Shown here: in pieces, positions 33,153 to 46,000 of the stretch | How positions within the stretch are numbered: the first letter of the stretch is position 1 | Layout: every line of letters begins with the position of its first letter | Assembly: GCF_018812025.1 (NCBI RefSeq) | Contig: NC_063058.1 | Span: forward strand, 16,192,797 to 16,256,796 | DNA from: Megalobrama amblycephala | Taxonomy: Eukaryota > Chordata > Actinopteri > Cypriniformes > Xenocyprididae | DNA length: 64,000 nt | Direction: 5' to 3' | Program-made: the position numbers and the translations under genes | The notes under the pieces: generated by a model | The model's input: the letters and a program-made list of their open reading frames with translations, nothing else | Told to the model about the DNA's origin: nothing | The model's database searches: none

Positions 33153-33640
33153 CCCATATATTGCAAAAAACTTTTTCCGCTTGCACGAGGTGGTTTTTCA
33201 AGCAATTCGAAAAAGAATATTTCGCAAAACTGCAATGGAAACAGGTCACCTGTATGTAATAGTCGATCATTCTTAAAGAGGACATGGTATGTTTGGACAG
33301 AAGACGAGATTTCTTCATTAAACTCATAAAAGACAAAGTAGGGACTACTGGATTCTAAACAACAAAGAAATGCCATAAATGCTTGAATAACATGCCTACG
33401 TCACCTTTGATTAAAAATAATGGCTAGTGCAGTGGCTGGGATATACAGTACATAAACCTACCAACAGCATCCGTTGCCATGATTTTTGGAATGATTTATA
33501 GCAAGAGGAAAAAAAAGACATTTTAGTCACATAACATCGGTTAATGGAAAAGCCGTCTTTTCACAATAGTATTTTTTTTATCGATATTTAGAAAACATCG
33601 CAAAATTTTGCGAAAATATGTAATGGAAACGCAGATACGG
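33062..33640. mobile_element. Inverted-repeat element
   Basis: The left end, clearer in the duplicate (GCCGCGTTTCCATTACCC at 34762), is mirrored by ATCTGCGTTTCCATTACAT on the complement at about 33638. Subterminal TTGCGAAAATT and AATTTTGCGAAAAT are also inverted. Copy 1 has lost CpGs at its left end. The frames at 33017-33376 on both strands lie in it and are not genes. Confidence 0.6.
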
Positions 33641-34407
33641 TTGGATCACATCGGTGAGGTTTGTACAACAAGCCCCATCCATAATTTCTTCATAAAATGC
33701 ATATTTGAGAATGTTTTTTTTTCGTACATTAAGAAAGCTTCAAATATATCTGGTGTTTTTTTATTGAACAGGAGTTTCAGGCCTGAATTGCATCATTACT
33801 GCAATCTGGCTCTCTCGACTGAAAATATGGATATTGCATACTTCAAAGTTCGGGAAAAAGAAAAGCCAACAGCTATGAGTGTAGAAAAAATGCTTCTCGA
33901 GTCTCAATGTACAGATAAACATCCGGACTATTAGAAGTTCACGCAGGTGACCTGTGTGCTGAGGATAGTGGAAAACACACGCTGATGTGGCGACTCCTCT
34001 CCCGGTAACTTTCCGTCTTTGAGGCGCTAATTACTGGAGTCTTGAAAATCGCTGATTCTCGTGTCAGCAGTATTAACTCGCCAGACCCCCGGTGGTAATT
34101 TTGTTTTTCAGCGGAGCATTCATTTCGCAGCTGTAGCGAGTCAGGGGGGAAATATTGTTCTCCATCCTGGAGGGCTCTAGGGTTTTTTTTTTTTTGTCGG
34201 AGGGTGCAGATTATACGCTTGCTGCGATGGACCATGCTCCATTTGGAGCACAGGGTGTGTGACTCCAGGGCCCTGGAGATAAAACGATATGAATGTTTGT
34301 TCACTGGTTTGTGTCGGTCGATGGAGCGGTGGTTGTAAACATTAAAGTATGGGATAGGTGCAAAATTCTCTGTGATCTCTGGTAGGAGAGATGCAACGAT
34401 CCAAAGA
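33641..34407. other. Unique spacer between duplicated blocks
   Basis: Holds the longest open frame in the window (33939-34466, minus strand, 175 codons). It lacks domains, homopolymer-like lysine runs come from a poly(T) tract, and it runs into the duplicated repeat. I treat it as chance. No other signal. Confidence 0.4.
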
Positions 34408-34847
34408 AACTGTATTGCTATTTGACTAAAGCTTTTTTGATGTTGATTTGTTTTTGTAGATAACAACCATTATTGTTCACAGTTTATTTCAATTTATTGA
34501 TCCAATGCATATGTTTTACATAAATTGGCAGCGTACCTTTTTTTTTGTTAAAAATACTCCCATGAAGATAAAATAGCATTTTTTGAAAATCAGTTTGAAA
34601 AGGTTGATTTTTGAAACTCTTAGCAACGCCTTAGCAACCACCCAAAACACCCTACCATCTGTACAGAAATGTGTTGCTAAACAGGTAGTTGGAGCCTTTC
34701 GGGTGGTTGCTAACCATATAGCACCTTAGCAACCACATAGCAACACCTTGACAACCAGTAGCCGCGTTTCCATTACCCTTTGAATTGCGAAAATTGAAAT
34801 TGCGAATTGAAAATACGCCCAATGGAAATGTCAATTTCGCAAAAACT
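34408..34847 (+). repeat. Direct duplication, copy 2
   Basis: Same strand as copy 1, 1693 bp downstream. It stops inside the inverted-repeat element (after TTTCGCAAAAACT), so the copied block included only that element's left 80 bp or so. Confidence 0.92.
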
Positions 34848-34949
34848 ACAATACAGTGCAAGTAGACGTTCCACAATTAATGGTTCAGATTACTGTCACA
34901 TGACCTCATTTTGTTTCATCATTATGTTTCAGCAAGCTGTGTCCAATCA

Positions 34950-35776
34950 CACTCTAAAAACTAATTCAGTGGACCTTTAGTCATTACCTAATATATATAT
35001 GTTGTTGTGAAATAAGAAATCAAGTTCTGAAATGCTGTTAGACTTTTTACTTGTAACTTATTTTATTGAGCTTGGATGACACGCAAATTATGCCTATTGA
35101 TTCGATATACTATTATGACTTGTCATAGTTTAACATTTTCAGTTAATCAAAAATGTATTTAATTTTAAGTTCTGTTACAATCTGATGACGTGTAAATGTG
35201 TTTCATTGTTTTGAGTTGTATGAACACTTTTAATTTAGACGAACTTAAGTTAAACTGGGGCTGGGATTTTTATATTTCCCATCATGCTTTGCCCATGGCA
35301 CTTGAAAGGGAGAGTAAATGCTAAAATTAAGTGTTATATAATGTTTTTTGCACAAGATTAATGGTAAGGGAGATTTAGCAGTAATTAGTGTTTTGTTATG
35401 CTAATTTAGAAGAGTTTTTGTTAATGTAGGTTTTCGGAGATTTACCATCATGGTGACAAGCGGTGCTTGGTAAGTTCATGTTACTTAGAAATGCATTTTA
35501 TTGTGTCCAAAAAGCGTCTTCACCTTACTTAAAACATTATGTTGGATCAACTTAAATAGTTGCATTCATGTTGACAATTATTAAGTTCATGTTACTTAGA
35601 AATGTGTTTTTATTGTGGCAAAAAATGTCTTCACCTTATTTAAAACATTATGTTGGATCAACTCAAAATATTGCTTTGAATTAATGTAATTCTCCCAACT
35701 GGCTTAAGTTAAAAATTCTAGTGGAAAATGTTAACATATTTTTTTTTGTTGAACCAATGTTTTATTTTTTAGAGTG
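34950..35776. mobile_element. CACTCTAAAAA-ended DNA transposon
   Basis: Inverted ends are CACTCTAAAAACTAATTC and CACTCTAAAAAATAAAACA. The interior includes two tandem ~111-bp units (35471-35692). It shares the terminal 11 bases with 26574-27670. No coding frame. Confidence 0.65.
35471..35692 (+). repeat. Two tandem 111-bp units
   Basis: TAAGTTCATGTTACTTAGAA begins at 35471 and again at 35582. Both units continue through GTCTTCACCTTA and AAAACATTATGTTGGATCAA. Confidence 0.85.
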
Positions 35777-37680
35777 CACCTAGGAAAATTAAAAATGGAT
35801 ATTTAACAGATTTATCATTTTTAGTCAATTTTAAGTGCTGTTTTTTTCAGGTATTTCTTCAGACATTTACATATAATTATTCAAGTTATTAAATTACAGC
35901 ATCTTTAAAAAAGATGTCCAAACTGTATTTGTTTTAAATAGTTGTCCAATGGCTGTTCATTATATACACAAAAAAAAAAGACAAAAAAAAGGGAGGGGGG
36001 TCCTTTCAAGCTTGTATTTATGGGCATTCTGAGAACTTTCAGAGCTAATATCTGAAAACTGATAACATAGACCCCCAGAGTTTCCATCGATTTGTTCTCT
36101 TATTAGTTTTATTATGACTTTTGTAGGAAGGCACACACTGATGTAAGAAAAAGACTGAGAATTTCTCTTAAATCTGATCTCTGAGGACAAATTGTACTGT
36201 TCCAAATATATATTTCAGAGAAGGGAAAAACGAATAATATGAAGTCTTTATAAATCATCTCAGTGCATGATACTTAATAGCAAAGACATAAAAACATTGA
36301 TGCATGAAGATGTGCAAATTTCCCATTGAATTCAACAGAATCAAACAAATCACAATTATTAAAAAACAATATCATATATCCATATTCAGTAAAATTAAAG
36401 AGCATTAACCACTCTCCTGTGACATTTGGGACCATACTGAAGTGTTATTTTCATGCCATCTGGACATTTACTTTCATTTGTTAATGGAGGATTTGTCTTA
36501 ATCTGACAGATGGACAATTCACTATATGAACACTAAACAATTTCAGAAAGCAGCGTCATACATTAATTCCTCTGAAAATATGACTGTAGAGTAAACTGTA
36601 CTCAAAATATGTTTTCAGCTGTTCAAACATCTAGTTGCTTTGCTCCCTGTTTAAACAGACATGAAATATAATTTATCATATAATTTCCCGCACATTCTGG
36701 TGGAACATTCCAGAAAGAACCAGCAAAAATTTTTGATGCCAATGACTGCATTGTGTATTTGCACATGCTGCTTGCATTTTTTAATTTTTAGCTGTAGTTT
36801 TGATTGACAATTAATTAAACACTCGTGGTTTAATGGGAATCTGGGTGGTTAGTGAATGAACTGCATTGTTTTTGCACTAAAATATTGTGGGCAAAACTGG
36901 CACAACTCAAACAAACAATGACAAAAACAAAACAAAAAACAAGTTAAGAATGATTTACAGCTGTGATTCAATCCTTTCAAAACCTCATGCAAACCTCAGC
37001 TTTTTGGTTCCATCATCCCATTGCAGTTTATACAATTTTCATCCTCCCTCTCTCAGCCTCTCTTAGAGAAAATAAGATTGCTTTCTCACTCATTTATCTG
37101 AAGCCCATCAACAGCCAAAGGGTAAGAAGTGCTTCATCCAAAATAGATGCATTAGTGTTTTAAGACGCTGAAGGACAGATTGGTGCTTTGCAAAGCTAAG
37201 CCGTCTCATATTGATCTGCAGAACGTTTTTTAGAAAATATACTAATAATTTATTGTGAGGTTGCATGTTATTTTGTGAGAGCGCTATCTTAGATGGTTAT
37301 AAGACTGAGCCTTGAACTCATCTAATAGCCTGTTTTCTTTTTCATCTGAGCTTTTGAGTTCTTTACGTGGACATATCAGGGGAGTATTGATTAACTGAAT
37401 CAGTCAGCAAAAATTTGTACTCTGTAATTTATAATTCAGATAAATTATGATGTCTGTTTATTTGAAGTTTCCACAAACAGAGTTAGTAGCCCAACTCTAG
37501 CAATATATAACCACAGGTAAACTTTTAGCCTATACTATGTAATTTTCCTCAAGGTTTGCCTGTTTTATTGTCTGCCAGACAAACCTTTATACCAAACTTT
37601 TACTATATGTATTTTTTTTCCTTCTGTTCAACACAAAAGAAGAGTGTTTAGTTAGTGTTTTTTTGTCAATGAAAATCAAT
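35777..37680. other. Unique AT-rich DNA
   Basis: About 1.9 kb without a recognised repeat or gene. Poly(A)-rich runs near 35970-35990 produce spurious lysine/phenylalanine-rich frames. Confidence 0.45.
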
Positions 37681-38239
37681 GTGACGGGTCATTTTTTTGG
37701 CCTTTTTAAGGCCTTAATAATAATAAAAAACAAAGACATGACATCCAAAGTATGTAAGGTAGTACAACTAGATCTCTTTTATTGAATCCAAAAGGTTTGA
37801 ATTATATTTTGCAACATATAAAGGTATTTTAAAAATTTTAAACTGTCATTCGGTTTAACCATACAAAGGCCAATACAGCCATTTCATTTGTGATTAAAAT
37901 ATCTTAAAATGTAATAAATGTTTATATTTTTTATTCTGGCATGATTTTATAACATCATATATCAACATAGCGCAAAATGGTATTAAAATTATGTGTAGAA
38001 GTCGTTGCTTTGTTATGAGAAAGAATGTACGAAAAAATGAATTTCATTGATGTCATTTGGAGTAACCAATATAAAGAGACCATTTTGGATAAAGTCATGC
38101 GGTCAGTATCATGTGACAGGATGTGACATCATTCAGACACCTGCACAGGATCACATGGTCGTGAAGCAAAGTAACTAACTCTCTCTTAACTATTTGAAAA
38201 ATTCATGTTTTCACTTGCTCATACGCATGTCCTGAAACA

Positions 38240-39213
38240 TTAAAGGTCCCGTTCTTCGTGATCCCATGTTTCAAACTTTAGTTAGTGTGTAATGTTGTTG
38301 TTAGAGTATAAATAAAATCTGTAAGATTTTAAAGCTCAAAGTTCAATGCCAAGCGAGATATTTTATTTAACAGAAGTCGCCTACATCGAACGGCCAGTTT
38401 GGACTACATCCCTCTACTTCCTTCTTTAATGACGTCACTAAAACAGTTTTTTGACTAACCTCCGCCCACAGGAATACACAAAAAAGGGGGCGTGGTCTTG
38501 TTGCGCTCCCACGGAGAAGAGCAAGAGTTGCGTTTGTAGAGTGTGTTTGTCGCCAGGTCGTCGAAACGCTGTTATTTTCATCCCGCAGTCCAATCACCTT
38601 TGTTTGGCCTTCCCAGGGACGCTGTACTTAGAGCTCAATTGTTACAATTTATGTTTAACTCGGTTCCCGAAAATTATAATTGTGGTATCCTTACTGCAAT
38701 AGTTAATGTTGGACTGCAGTGCACATAATGGCCACAAGAGGGGACTATGTTTATGTATATGGCTGTTTTCCGTATGAGGTACTCTTCTGAGTGAGTGCTA
38801 ACGTTGTACATTTTCTGTCGCTGCTTGTGGAGATTAAAGAGTTCAGTCTCTCGGGAATTATTGTCTTTTGTGTTCATTCGGCACGACACCACAATAATCC
38901 ACATGTAAAACTATGTGCAGCACACGTTATGGTAAGAGGCGTGACCTTTCTGGGCAAGGAGCGCTAAGCTGCTGTCGAATCACAACACAGGAACCGCTGG
39001 CACAATCAGAACTCGTTACGTATTTCTGAAGGAGGGACTTCATAGAACAAGGAAGTCATCAGCCCGTTTTTATGACAGTGGAAACAGCGGTATACAGATA
39101 AGTAAATTATGTGAAAAATACTGTTTTTTTACACGCGAAACATGAACACATGTTATATTGCACACTATAAACACAATCAAAGCTTCAAAAAACACGAAAA
39201 ACGGGACCTTTAA
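38240..39213. mobile_element. TTAA transposon AGGTCCCGTT, holding a solo LTR
   Basis: TTAA 38240-38243 and 39210-39213; inverted ends AAAGGTCCCGTTCTTCGTG and AAAGGTCCCGTTTTTCGTG. Copy B at the same place reads CATCAGGTCATTC without the insert, confirming the junction. The interior has AAGCTCAAAGTTCAATGCCA, related to 226-240 in the element at 148. It is interrupted by a 213-bp LTR. Confidence 0.88.
38681..38893 (+). mobile_element. Solo LTR with 5-bp target duplication
   Basis: Runs TGTGGTATCC to GACACCACA, with ends TGTGGT/ACCACA in perfect inversion. ATAAT flanks both sides (38676-38680 and 38894-38898). ATTAAA at about 38835 could serve as the polyadenylation signal, followed by TCTCGGGAATTATTGTCTTT. 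This layout is that of an LTR left by recombination between the two LTRs of a retroelement. No internal gag-pol remains, so the clade is unknown. Confidence 0.85.
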
Positions 39214-39570
39214 GTCATTCGGTACAACCGCTATAAAACATGGAAAATGTTGTAATATTTTAAAAACTTGTACTAAATATAAAATGTTTGATTGTCTTTT
39301 TGCTAGCTAGCTAGATATCAGCCTGTTAGCATTGTTCGAAAATATCGTCATTTGGTCTAACCAAAAGTGTCATTCCGTAAAACTGAATTTTTGGTTAAAC
39401 CGAATGACTTTTTTGGTGAAAAATTTTGTCCATCTTGTAAAAAAAATTAAAATTGCGTTAATTGATTATAAAAACCACAATCTCATTGTTAACACTTAAT
39501 AAAACTTCAAAATTAATTATATCTCCATTGTTTTTTTACACTTTTAAATACCTAATTCGTCAATGACCCA

Positions 39571-41189
39571 CAGATAAATACTATCAAACAAACCCTTAAT
39601 CCATAAGAAATGGTTTAGCAAGCACCACTAATGTTTCAAAAGAAAAACACTAATCTGTCAAAGGTGAGTTGTGCAAGTCAAACTATCTATAGAAGAAGGT
39701 TTGTTTCTTTATTGCAATAGACCAAAAGAATCAGATATGTATTTGAGATTAAAAATAAATATACAAAGCAATTAAAAATGTATACTGGGATAGAAAGAGA
39801 GGTATAATCACTGGCCCTCGTTGCTTTATTTAATAGGAAGAAAGCACTGGTACAATCAAACTTGGAGTTTAAGTGTCTATGAGATTACCTTGTACTCTGT
39901 GAAAGTTTTATTCAAGAGTGTTAAGTTTAAGAAGTTTTAATGACCCCTTTTGATGGAAATAAAACTCTCCTGGAGCAAATTTTTCCATGATAATGTCTTC
40001 GATTGTCATTGCCGGGTGGGTTATGTAGGAGATTTTCCGTGTGGGCTGACAGATATGGCTTATAATATCTTTCATCCCATTAAAAATCTACAAAAAGATT
40101 TTTAAAGTATTAAAGTGCCAGACTGATTCATAAATGTTTTGCCACAATAACAGAAAAAATGTACTTTTTTTGACTCGGCCTTGAGCAAGCGGAGACGGTT
40201 ATATATCAAATTTTAAGGGAGACATCTGGCCATGGACGGGCACAGGTAATAGCGCCGGGCATGAGGAAGCTATTATGCCCGCTGCTGCTGTAGTCGATCC
40301 GTTATCAAACCCAATTTGGTGGGACAGATTGCACCGCTGGGACGAGCGACTGACCCCTGAGTCTTGTTTTGGTTTGTGTGTGTGGTGGAATGGACACAGT
40401 GTCCTCTGCTGCAGACTCATCACACACACGTACACGCGCACTTACGCCACCGCCACGCCCATTCATCATTCTCTTTCTGATGCGCGCAGCTTCACGACGG
40501 TGAGAAAGTAGCGGGTTGAGCCGGTGCGCGGCACATAGGTCACGGTCCTATTCTGGTGAACGGAAGCGTGACCTGGCCTGCAAGAACAGCAATTTAGACA
40601 ATGCACAACACAAATGAAAACAGGACTGCTCAGAGTGAGGTGAGTCTGGCACTCGAGCTCCCAGCAGAGCGGGATGAAGCCGGTGCTAGTTTTGGTCGGT
40701 GGATGTGGGGTTGATGTGGAACTCGCTAATATCCGTACAACGGTGTCTGTCTATATTCATCATATTCTTTCTCGAGTATGTCTTAGTGCTTTACAGGCAC
40801 TTCACTGAATCTTTTACCTACCCGTAGGCACTAACAAATGGTAGAAAATAGGTTTCTACGCAACTGGAATCCGACTGGCTTTAATGTAGGCATATGTATC
40901 TCCAGGTAGTCTTCTTGTGTTTGTCTTGAGACGTCCAATCCTGAATGGAGGATTACAAGTTTTATAGGCCATCACAAGCCCGCAGGCATCAACAGAGAAC
41001 TACAGAGACATGCTTAAAATTACACACTGTTACTGCTTGTAACTTTTTAACCATGTGGTTTACAAATGAAATTCCTGGGCTTTAAGTTTTAATAACGACT
41101 CATTCAACACACAGTTTCGGCCTTGCAAAATTTTTGTATGTCCTCCCACAAATTTTAGGTGATCTTCGCAGAGTTTTGCTTAGATAATC
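39571..41189. other. Unique DNA, one higher-GC block
   Basis: 40180-40700 is more GC-rich than its surroundings, with CpG-containing CACGCGCAC/GCGCGCAGC words and frames on both strands of under 81 codons. It could be a regulatory or former exonic segment, but I see no domain or splice-consistent exon. Confidence 0.35.
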
Positions 41190-42127
41190 TTAAAGGTGCC
41201 ATCGAATTGAAAATTGAATTTACCTCAGCATAGTTGAATAACAAGAGTTCAGTACATGGAAATGACATACAGTGAGTCTCAAACTCCATTGTTTCCTCCT
41301 TCTTATATAAATCTCATTTGTTTAAAAGACCTCCGAAGGCGAATCTTAACATAACACTGACTGTTACGTAACAGTCGGGGTGTACGCCCCCAATATTTGC
41401 ATATGCCAGCCCATGATCGAGGCATTAGACAAGGGCAGCCAGTATTAACGTCTGGATCTGTGCACAGCTGAATCATCAGACTAGGTAAGCAAGCAAGAAC
41501 AACAGAGAAAAATGGCAGATGGAGCAATAATAACTGACATGATCCATGATAACATGATATTTTTAGTGATATTTGTAAATTGTCTTTCTAAATGTTTTGT
41601 TAACATGTTGCTAATGTACTGTTAAATGTGGTTAAAGTTACCATCGTTTCTTACTGTATTCACGAAGACGAGAGCCGTCGCTAATTTTATTTTTAAACAC
41701 TTGCAGTCTGTATAATTCATAAACACAACTTCATTCTTTATAAATCTCTCCAACAGTGTAGCATTAGCCATTAGACACGGAGCATAGCCTCAAACTCATT
41801 CAGAATCAATGTAAACATCCAAATAAATACCTTACTTACGCGATTAGACATATGACGAACACTTTGTAAAGATCCATTTTGAGGGTTATATTAGCTGTGT
41901 GAACTTTGTTTATGCAGTGATAGAGTTGAGAGCTCGGGAGGGGGTGGAATTAAAGGGGCCGCAACCTGAATCGGCGCATTTCTAATTATGCCCCAAAATA
42001 GGCAGTTAAAAAAATTTATTAAAAAAAATCTATGGGGTATTTTGAGCTGAAACTTCACAGACACATTCAGGGGACACCTTAGACTTATATTACATCTTGT
42101 AAAAAAAAACATTCGATGGCACCTTAA
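41190..42127 (-). mobile_element. 938-bp AGGTGCC-type TTAA transposon
   Basis: TTAA 41190-41193 and 42124-42127. Reads on the minus strand collinear with 29876-30827 and 22901-23843. Ends on both strands are AAAGGTGCCATCGAAT. Full length, non-coding. Confidence 0.9.
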
Positions 42128-42303
42128 AGACCAATCCTCATGAAAGTTTTCGATTAGATATTTGGTTCCAATGTAGACAAATATGGCCTCAATATGTGCT
42201 GGCCAAAGGAGTCGGAATGTGCACAGGCTAATTTCAAGTAGGCAAAACAGGTGAAAAATGTAAATTTTGGTTGAAATTAAAAGTTTTTACAAATATGAGT
42301 TCA

Positions 42304-42892
42304 TTAAAGAGTTAGTTCAACCAAAAATGAAAATAACGTCATTTATTACTCACCCTCATGTCGTTCCACACCCGTAAGACCTTCCTTAATCTTCTGAACA
42401 GAAATTAAGATATGTTGATGAAATCCGATGGCTCAGTGAGGCCTGCATCGCCAGCAATGGTATTTCCTCTCTCAAGATCCATAAAGGCACTAAAACATAT
42501 TTAAATCAGTTCATGTGAGTACAGTGATTTTATTATAAAGCAACGAGAATATTTTTTTTGCGTCAAAAAACCTGACTTTTTAACAATATCTAGTGATGGC
42601 CGATTTCAAAACATTTCTTCGGAGCGTTACGAATCTTTTGTGTCGATTCAGTGATTCGGAGCACATGTGAAACCGTCAAACTGCTGAAATCACATGACTT
42701 TGGCGCTCCAAACTGATTCGATTCGTAAAGCTCCTAAGCTCCATGAAGCAGTGTTTTGAAATCGGCCATCACTAAAAAGTCATTTGGTTTTTTTTGTTTG
42801 TTTTTTATTCTCGTCGCTTTATAATATTACGATTGAACCACTTTACTCACATGAACTGATTTAAATATGTTTTAGTACATTTATGGATTTTT
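42304..42892 (+). mobile_element. TTAAAGGGTTAG-type transposon, 3'-truncated
   Basis: TTAA at 42304 followed by AGAGTTAGTTCAACCAAAAA, then the family's arm (CTCACCCTCATGTCGTTCCA). The second arm stops near 42892 after TTTAGTACATTTATGGA, and minisatellite-like sequence follows. The core keeps GAATCTTTTGTGTCGATTCA. Confidence 0.8.
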
Positions 42893-43020
42893 ATTGTCAT
42901 TGAATCATTCATTCAAGAGATTTGTTAAAAAATGCTAATTCATCCAGTAATGAAACAAGTGAAGTCTTTATGAGTGAGTCATTGAATCATTCATTCACAC
43001 TGATTTAAAAAAAAAAAATC
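42893..43020. repeat. Minisatellite fragment
   Basis: GAATCATTCATTCAAGAGAT and GTGAGTCATTGAATCATTCA are the complement of the subunit in 29596-31440. Similar scraps lie at 49978-50084, 52758-52850 and 60790-60910. Confidence 0.7.
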
Positions 43021-46000
43021 AATAATTCAAATGCGGCAATTAACATTTTGCCAGAACCTCTAGTAAATTGCATGTTATTTTGTTTAGATGTTGTTTGTTC
43101 AGAATCGTGATCTCTATTAAAAAAAAAAAAAATGTGGTTCTTGATTTATCTTGAATCGTGCAGCTCTAGCTATTACAACAACCTGCCAGTCAAAAAATCT
43201 AGAAAATTGTTTCATTTTTGTGTATCTGCCATTTTGAATAAAAAAGCATTACCACAACACTGAAAACAGAAAGAATGTGTTATTAAAAAATGTATTTGCA
43301 AAGCACCACCTACTGGTCACAATGTATAAAAACTTAAAACCGTAGTTCTGGATTCACCATTCTTCGCGTATGTTTATTTAGCTTCTCAGACAGAGCTTGG
43401 CCCATTGTAGCTTAAAAATTTTTGACAAGAGAGTCCACATAAGATCATTAAATACAAATTGTATTCATAGAAAGACTTTTGATAAAAGACAAGTGAGGGA
43501 GATCTCAGTATGCAAATAAATACAAAAGAATAAATCTTGGGAGGCATATTGAGTCTCACAGTGCAGAAGTGTGAAATGTTTGCAGGGTGAAGACAAAAAC
43601 ACATACAGTAAATGGGTCGGTCAGACTGTGAGTGAATGGAAGTACGTGAATAGATTTAATTTGTCCTTTTTGTGTCCTCTAAGAAAAAAAAAATCACATT
43701 ATATGCTCTCAGACAAAATATTTTCAGACTTTGTTGTCTTTCTAGGCCTCAACAAGGATAGTGTCATGAATTCTTTTCAATTAAATATATTTTAACTTTT
43801 TGACATTAATTCTGACTTTTGGACAATGAACTGTTTTCAAAACAGACCATAATTATGACATATTTTATTCCTTATCATAGCTTCTGGTAAATATAGTGTG
43901 AATTTCTGGCAAGAATAGACTATTTGGCTCTAACAAACTGATTGCTATCGTTCATTCTCTCGATTAAAACCCCTGATTGAATGTCATACCGTGTTGATCA
44001 CAGTAATACAACCTGATTGTAATCATGGTTTGGCTCTCTGTGAATAATCAACTGTATTCATGCAAAACCCACAGAGAGGGCTTTTTAACACCGGCACTTG
44101 AAGGAGATTTGGTTATACATCTTTAAAATCCCAGTGGGCAACCTGTCGGCCAGGTCTCGGCAATCAACAAAAGATTTTGTTTTTTGCAATTAGAGCCATC
44201 TGATGTTTCACTGCAATCATGTTGACTTGCATCAAGGGACGGATGAATTGAGGGATGACATCTTTGATCGCCCTTTATGGATCTTTAACGCTTCAATTAT
44301 TTTTCTCGATAATGGCCTCATCTTTGTCCCGTTGATGAAGTGTGTCTGGCGAAACAAACCTGTTTTTTGAAGAGAGGGAATAAGCTGCCGCTACAGAGAC
44401 TCTGCAATGCTGATGACCTAAATAGAGGGGAAAAAGAGAAGCAGAGAGAGAGAGAGAGAGGAATGGAAAGTAACAGCAATTAATTGAATACTTTACATTT
44501 TTGCATTAAAATTGCACTGTATAAGGTCGAGAATGACTTGAATAACAACAAGACCTGAAATGCAAATTGGAACTTTCTTTTGTCACCAACCAATCAAAAT
44601 CATTTGGATGTCATACCGCAGCATAGATGGTTATATTAGTATTTTTGTGGATTTATTTCACCTTAAGCTTTAGCTCGCACTTTACACGGTCCAATAATTC
44701 TGAAGCACGGAAAATTTATTGAATAAATAAATGATATACCCCAACTTACTGAGACATCTGGGCTGTTTTCTGTCTTATGAAACAAGCTAAATCTTTTATA
44801 CGCTATCAAATGCTTTCACACTATACCAGAGAGAGTATAAGGAGGAGAAGATGGACCATACATAGAAAAACGAATGGGAGAAATGTCTCAATATGGCTGC
44901 TACAGCAATGAAAGTCCCACATTAAAAGAGCAAATCGTCTTTTTATAGATCCCTTGCCTGCTTTTTATAAATCTAAAATGTTACATTTTTAGCACAATTT
45001 GAGCTAAAAAAAATCCAAATTTGTGATACAAATGTTAGATTCTAATTCCGATTTGACATATGACATAGACAATCAGCCATTCAGTTTATAGTCAAACATC
45101 CATTGACTATAAACTGTAAATCAGTCAGACAGAATGATTTTAAGTCATTTTGTGCCATTCTTACACAAGTTGTTTCACAAATATGTTCTAATACTATAAA
45201 AAGTTCTTGAATATGAGAATATACATGTATGAACACATCATAAATTGAAATAGCACAAATTATGTACTGAATTCAGAGGGAAAAGCCTCACAAAAACCTG
45301 TATATAATCAAACATTGATCTGAATCAAAAAACTAAATAATGCTGAAAAAGCTAGTCCTGACAAATATTGAATGGCTTTTTGTCTGTAGATTTGATGAGC
45401 TGTTGCCATAGAGATGTTTTACATGGTATGCACAGTTAAGAGCCCACAAAGCCTATTGTTGGATAGTCGGCAGATATTCTAGACACTCATTTTGAATTTA
45501 TATCCCTTGTCTTTAAAGATAATGTGCTATTTTGGTGACCAAATGGGAGAACATCTGGTGGAACAGAAACACATTAATTCTTTTAAAAATAATCTAATAC
45601 AATACAGATTTCTAAATGAGTCTTCACAGAGCATTTAAAACGCAGCATCTGCTTAGAGTGCAGAACCGTAAGCTAGAAATACAGCAACATTTCTGGGTTA
45701 ATGATAACATATCACAAAGAAATGTAGGTTAGAGGATCAGATAGAGTCCAACCACCCTCATCTAAACGACCACAAAATGCGAGAAGTGAACAGAACAACT
45801 CATTACTTATCAAATTATCTCTGCAGGATGGTTTAATGTTGAACAACAGTAAGATATTTTAAAACAGGAATAGATAAATGGCCTTTAGAGAGTGTGGAAT
45901 GAGCATATGTTGAGGTTAATGAACCTTGTTAAAAGGAGAAATAAGAGAAAACAATCTGAAACAGAGCTTGCTTACTATTTTATATCCACTAGTTTTTAAG

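Larger units (their letters stand above)
37681..39570 (+). mobile_element. ATTCGGT-motif transposon, copy C, with nested insert
   Basis: Collinear with copy B from GGTCATTTTTTTGGCC (about 37686) to CAATGACCCA (39570). It is interrupted at 38240-39213 by a TTAA element. The left terminus has lost the GGGTCAATGACG repeat. The motifs CATTCGGTTTAACC, CATTCGGTACAACC and CATTTGGTCTAACC are kept. Confidence 0.8.

Noticed and set aside
33939..34466. Longest open frame (175 codons, minus strand)
   Set aside because: No domain, a lysine run from poly(T), and it continues into a duplicated repeat. No splice-consistent partner exons; probably chance.
32715..34847. LTR retroelement with 440-bp LTRs
   Set aside because: The repeated blocks lack TG...CA ends and a target duplication, and no gag-pol or primer-binding site is seen between them.
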